Part shown: positions 59,691 to 64,000 of the stretch, in pieces | Numbering within the stretch: position 1 is the first letter of the stretch | How the letters are laid out: each line of letters starts with the position of its first letter | NCBI GenBank assembly: GCA_905183005.1 | Contig: CAJJDO010000106.1 | Coordinates: 310,001-374,000, forward strand | DNA length: 64,000 nt | DNA from: Paramecium pentaurelia | Lineage: Eukaryota; Ciliophora; Oligohymenophorea; Peniculida; Parameciidae | Reading direction: 5' to 3' | Made by a program: the position numbers and the translations under genes | The notes under the pieces: model-generated | The model's input: the letters and a program-made list of their open reading frames with translations, nothing else | Databases searched by the model: none | Told to the model about the DNA's origin: nothing

Positions 59691-60986
59691 CAAATAAATG
59701 GCAAATATTATTCTTATAAATAAATTAAAAAGAGAAGATAATTAATAGTAGTTGAGCCTGAATCTATAAAACTTGATCGTTCAATTTATAAGACAGAATT
59801 CAATTGTTTATTAGAATTATTTACAATTCCCACTAAAATCATGAAAGAGAACCTAAAAAGTAAAAACCAATATAAAATTCTAGCAGTTAAATAAATCCAT
59901 TTTGTCGTTCTCTCATATAAAGGAATAAATAAAAAAAATAAAATTCTATTGGCCTTAAATAACCTCAAATGAAAATCAAAAATAATACAATTTTCCATTT
60001 TATTGTTTATTTGATTTATTAATTTGTAATTTATTTAATAAGTAATGAGACTTCTCTAGAAAAAAAGAGAAATAACTTCATGAAATGAGAAGGAGCTTTT
60101 GGCAATTAAGATTTGAAACGGAACACATTATTGAGAAAGAAAATTAATGAATTTTCATATAATTCAGCACAAGTACTTTAAAAAAGAAATTTACCTCTTT
60201 ACCTAACAATTACTTTTTCAATTTTCTAAAATGGATGGATGAGGGATAAGATTTTCAAAGTTGAAATAGCATGAGTAAAACTATATTTTAGTAATAAAGA
60301 TTTTGATATTCATTTGAAAATTTTCCAATTTGTAGAAATGAATTATTTAGAAGGGATGATGAAAAAAAAACTCTTGTTGCACTTTATCTTTAAACCCTGA
60401 GTTTATTTAAGTTAATGCATTTAGTAATATTAAAGGAATTAGGAAAATTTTTGACTTATATTGATTTAAAATAGAAAATGATTTGACACTTTGTAGATAT
60501 AAAGAAAAAGGAGGATCCATGTTTATAATTTTTAAAGGAAAGGTCGATGTTATTTGCTCTGATGAATCATCATTTCATATTTAAGGGTAAACTACTAAAG
60601 GTTCTTGGTAGTAATGATCATGTTGGAAGATGATGTACCAAGTAGTGCTAAGTGGTAATGTCTTAATAAATTATATAAAATTTAAAGACCAAAATGGAAT
60701 AAGATTGTTGATACATTTATTTTTTTGAAAGTTTTCATCCACATACACTTATAATATAGAGAATATGTGGGGAATTAAAAGGAAGATTAATGTCAACTAA
60801 AGATCGATTATATATATATAGCTAATCTAAAATGATATTTACTAACTTTTGGATTTTCAGTTTTATAATAACTTATTTAATCATATCAAAAATGAATCTG
60901 AATAAATAGACAAAGCTGGTTATTGATTATGATGAAAAATGGAACTTTATTTAAGAATGTTTTTGTTGATTTGGAAGAATCTAATA
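59691..60986 (+). repeat. Contig-end overlap, second copy (1,296 nt)
   Basis: Duplicate of 58394-59689 after the N at 59690. It contains the same cNMP-binding fragment and the same frameshift at about 60287-60627. Confidence 0.95.
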
Positions 60987-61460
60987 GATGGGAGCTAAAG
61001 AATGGGAGAAGAAATAATCACTACTCATTAAAGAATTCCTTTATAATTTAATACTATTAGAATTTTATCAAATTTAAACAGTTGAATAACTTCAATTAAA
61101 AAAAAACTGAAAATATAGATGCTGAAGATTCATTTTTTTTCTTTTTTTCAAAAATTTTATTCAAAGTAATGTTAATGATCAAAAGAAATTTTTATCAACT
61201 AAAATTATATCCAACTAGCTATGAACTGTTAATTTCAAAAATAAAAGAGAGGAATTGAATAAAATAAGAATTCTTATTTATTAACAACAGCAGATGGCTT
61301 AATTTCTGTTTCTTAACATCTTTTTGAAAAATTATTTAGAGTTGAAATTATATTAGAAATTTAAAATATTCATAAGTTTTTGATAATGCTAAATCCAAAT
61401 GTAAATAATTCAAATAATCCACAGAAATTATTAAAAGAGAGAAAAGAATCAAAAAGATGA
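60905..61460 (+). pseudogene. 3' part of cNMP-binding/PAS-like gene, frame broken
   Basis: A plus-strand frame from about 60930 contains FKNVFVDLEESNRWELKNG and YPTSYELLISKIKERN and then meets TGA. The next frame contains NSYLLTTADGLISVSQHLFE and FRVEIILEIQNIHKFLIM, ending in KLLKERKESKR and TGA at 61458-61460. The TADGLI...S..LFE pattern resembles a PAS domain. Ciliates have many membrane or signalling proteins joining cNMP-binding and PAS domains. The frame shift near 61250 is unexplained by a short intron. Confidence 0.4.
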
Positions 61461-61921
61461 TTTCCATCTTCGAATGAATTTATTTTATTAGATTTAAATT
61501 AAATAATTAACTTAATCATTTTTTTTTATACAAATTAGAATACTCTTCAACTAATTCTTTAAAAATAGTATGCAATTCTATATCTGGAAAATCTGATAAT
61601 GGATTAAAGTTTTTATATTACTAATTTGCAACATAAGCAAACTGTTTAATTTTTTCTTAGGATTTTTTAGAATATTTATAACATTATAATGTTATTGCTG
61701 TTTATGGATAGAAATTATTTAGTTAATGAACCTAATTTAATTTAGGTGACAGCCATGTCATATCATTCTGATTACATGTTAATGACTTTATAGGATTCAT
61801 CAAATGTTTGGCATTTGATAAAATGGCATAAATTTTTACATTAATTATTCCTTATAAAACCTTTACTATTCCATATTATCCTGCATGATCATGAATAGAT
61901 GAATAATGTTTAAATGGCCAA
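61389..61921. repeat. Contig-end overlap, first copy (part seen twice)
   Basis: These 533 nt recur at 63468-64000, the right edge of the window, after the N at 63467. The full overlap may be longer and continue past the window. Confidence 0.95.
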
Positions 61922-62826
61922 ATTTCTAAGACAAATTAATGTCCTGCAGAATCTTTATTAAAATGGCCTAATCCCAATCTTATGTAAGTCATTAAAGGAT
62001 CTAAACCATTTTTTTGAGTAGTTTCCTATTTATTTTTTAGTATTTAGTTCAATTTGCATCCTTCAATTGTAACACTATGATGAATTAAGTCTCCTAAATT
62101 AAATTTAGCTACTCCCTAAACTTATTAACCAGATTCAAAATATTCTATTTAATGCAATTCAATTTAACTTGCTTATTAATATAAATCGTCTATTTCTGAA
62201 GCTAAATTCTTTGCTTACTTCCCTTGATTCAAATCAAAAATATTTTAGCATTTTTATAAGATAACAGAACTTAGTGTGGGAATAAAATGATCTTTTGTGT
62301 GAATCCTTATTGGCTTTAGCTCTCCTTTTTAACTGGATATAATTTAAGGTAAGAAGTTTAAGGGAATCGATTCTTACCATATTGTAATTTATTTGATTGA
62401 TTTTATACTATTTTGGACTGATTCCATTATATAATGAGCTACTATTGTTTCTTTTCTAGCTTCCCCATATCCAATATTCAAATTTAAAGTTTTTTTATTC
62501 AAATATATCCATATACCTTAAGTATCCACTATTTAATCTAATTTGTTTTTTTACATCACAATTTTTTAATCTTCCAATAATACTCTAGAGTCTTGAGATG
62601 AAATTAATAATTAATTTCTTCCGTACTAGATTTCCAAACAAGTTTATAGAGAATAATTTAGATATCTGACAATAATTCTATTCAATAGCTGAAATTATGC
62701 AAAGAATTCCTTTAACACTTTTTGAGGATTAATTTCTATAATTATAACCTTTTCATCTTGTTCAAATTCGAGGTCAATTCTTTTATCTAATGTTTATGAT
62801 TAAAAAACCGCATCTTCAGTTGACAT
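61516..62826 (-). CDS. Cysteine dioxygenase-like cupin protein
   Basis: Intronless, 436 aa. The C-terminal 200 residues resemble type I cysteine dioxygenase: a first beta motif LEIWPFKHYSSIHDHAGQYG with the metal-binding HxH, then IVKVLQGIINVKIYAIL, and a later VHQLNNFYPQTAITLQCYKY where the third metal His falls. Cysteine dioxygenase oxidises Cys to cysteine sulfinate. The N-terminal half (FEQDEKVIIIEINPQKVLKE) is not part of that family and is of unknown fold, making this twice the usual length. The persulfide dioxygenase at 44087 also belongs to sulfur oxidation, but the genes are 16 kb apart. Confidence 0.7.
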
Positions 62827-63466
62827 TTTTTTAAATAACAAATAATACTTTATAGAAAACTTATTATTCTTTAACAAATACTATTATTAATAGAATTTCA
62901 CTGATAAAATATATTTATGTCTTAATAAATATTCTACTTAGTAAAATATTTAAATGAATTTTAATGCCATATTCTCTAACTATATTTAATATCTATCAAT
63001 AATAAGAAATTAGTAGATTTTATGAAGAATATATATATATAATTATATTAAATAACTTGATTTATCCAAATATTTAATCATGTTTTAGTTTATCAATAAA
63101 AATTCAATTTTATCTTCCAGATATTGTATCATTAGCATTAATATTTAATAACAATGTAGGTCTTAAATTAATAAAAAAAGAATACTTTTAGTCAAGAATT
63201 TATATACTAATTCTTTATTATTATAACGCTATCAGAGAATTAGTTTTAACCAAATGATGTTTACACAGATTCTTTTCAGAAGAAGATATGATGGGAGTAA
63301 TTGTTCTAGAATCTAATAATTATTCACAATTATTTTCAGGTTGAAAACAATTATACTTTTCTTAATTTTTGATGATGATAATTTTTTTAGCAATTTTCAA
63401 AAGATATGTTTTTAATTTTTTAATTAAATACTTCTACCTTACTTATTTTTCTTTATGATTTCTTAA
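62827..63466. other. Intergenic region upstream of the cupin gene
   Basis: About 640 nt, very AT-rich. It presumably includes the cupin promoter. No gene recognised. It ends at the contig junction N (63467). Confidence 0.5.
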
Positions 63467-63467
63467 N

Positions 63468-64000
63468 CTAAATCCAAATGTAAATAATTCAAATAATCCA
63501 CAGAAATTATTAAAAGAGAGAAAAGAATCAAAAAGATGATTTCCATCTTCGAATGAATTTATTTTATTAGATTTAAATTAAATAATTAACTTAATCATTT
63601 TTTTTTATACAAATTAGAATACTCTTCAACTAATTCTTTAAAAATAGTATGCAATTCTATATCTGGAAAATCTGATAATGGATTAAAGTTTTTATATTAC
63701 TAATTTGCAACATAAGCAAACTGTTTAATTTTTTCTTAGGATTTTTTAGAATATTTATAACATTATAATGTTATTGCTGTTTATGGATAGAAATTATTTA
63801 GTTAATGAACCTAATTTAATTTAGGTGACAGCCATGTCATATCATTCTGATTACATGTTAATGACTTTATAGGATTCATCAAATGTTTGGCATTTGATAA
63901 AATGGCATAAATTTTTACATTAATTATTCCTTATAAAACCTTTACTATTCCATATTATCCTGCATGATCATGAATAGATGAATAATGTTTAAATGGCCAA
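63468..64000. repeat. Contig-end overlap, second copy, running off the window
   Basis: Duplicate of 61389-61921. It repeats the last 11 codons' worth of the PAS-like fragment and the 3' part of the cupin gene. Confidence 0.95.
63595..64000 (-). CDS. Cysteine dioxygenase-like cupin, duplicated 3' part
   Basis: Same coding sequence as the C-terminal 135 codons of the gene at 61516-62826, including the HDH motif, starting from the TGA complement at 63595-63597. It is the second writing of a contig overlap and should not be counted as another gene. Confidence 0.85.

Noticed and set aside
1..64000. CRISPR arrays, insertion sequences, tRNA and rRNA genes
   Set aside because: No direct-repeat/spacer pattern, transposase-like frame, cloverleaf or rRNA core sequence was noticed on reading either strand; a tRNAscan and Infernal run would settle the RNA genes.

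Overview
The window is AT-rich (by eye, well over 70% A+T) and reads as macronuclear DNA of a ciliate that uses genetic code 6: TAA and TAG encode Gln and only TGA stops. Read this way, long conserved proteins appear that standard code would shatter. The genes are packed closely and carry about 65 very short introns (19-33 nt, nearly all GTA...TAG). That combination points to Paramecium (P. aurelia-like intron sizes). No rRNA, tRNA, CRISPR array or bacterial mobile element was recognised. All coordinates come from hand reading; for most genes, total length minus introns was checked to be a multiple of three.

Layout. 1-745: 5' part of a P4-ATPase (minus). 1652-2975: pseudokinase-like protein. 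3456-4752: three-repeat Myb. 6934-10174: two ciliary/basal-body homologues side by side, a LisH-ARM protein (ARMC9-like) and a DZIP1-like zinc-finger protein. 10378-14007: a PHD-DDT/WHIM chromatin protein (ACF1/BAZ-like), then a Mei2-type RRM protein. 14198-18156: an AGC-like kinase, coiled-coil and hypothetical genes, and an RCC1-repeat protein. 18244-24623: a pseudokinase with a poly-Gln tract made of TAA codons, a mitochondrial carrier, an SCP/FCP1-type phosphatase, a small membrane protein and a CMC1-like twin CX9C protein. 24704-27564: a tandem pair of SLC49/FLVCR-like transporters. 27597-28974: branched-chain aminotransferase. 29029-32731: three coiled-coil genes. 33820-36222: eRF3 with a Gln-rich N-terminus. 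36415-39754: a large kinase-like protein. 40345-42285: cytosolic Hsp70 with upstream heat-shock elements. 42346-45587: a coiled-coil gene and a CstB-like persulfide dioxygenase-rhodanese. 45588-47740: small genes (TBCA-like) and a probable decayed DHHC gene.

47833-57898 encodes a giant (about 2,975 aa) VLIG/URGCP-type GTPase with a C-terminal zinc-cysteine cluster and a von Willebrand A domain. This is the most unusual protein in the window. The stretch 57899-61460 holds fragments of a cNMP-binding/PAS-like protein, and 61516-62826 a cysteine-dioxygenase-like cupin.

The single Ns at 52192, 59690 and 63467 each join two contigs that overlap by about 1,090, 1,296 and at least 533 nt. The overlap is therefore written twice. 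These are assembly artefacts, not biological duplications; collapsing the first restores one uninterrupted frame through the VLIG gene.
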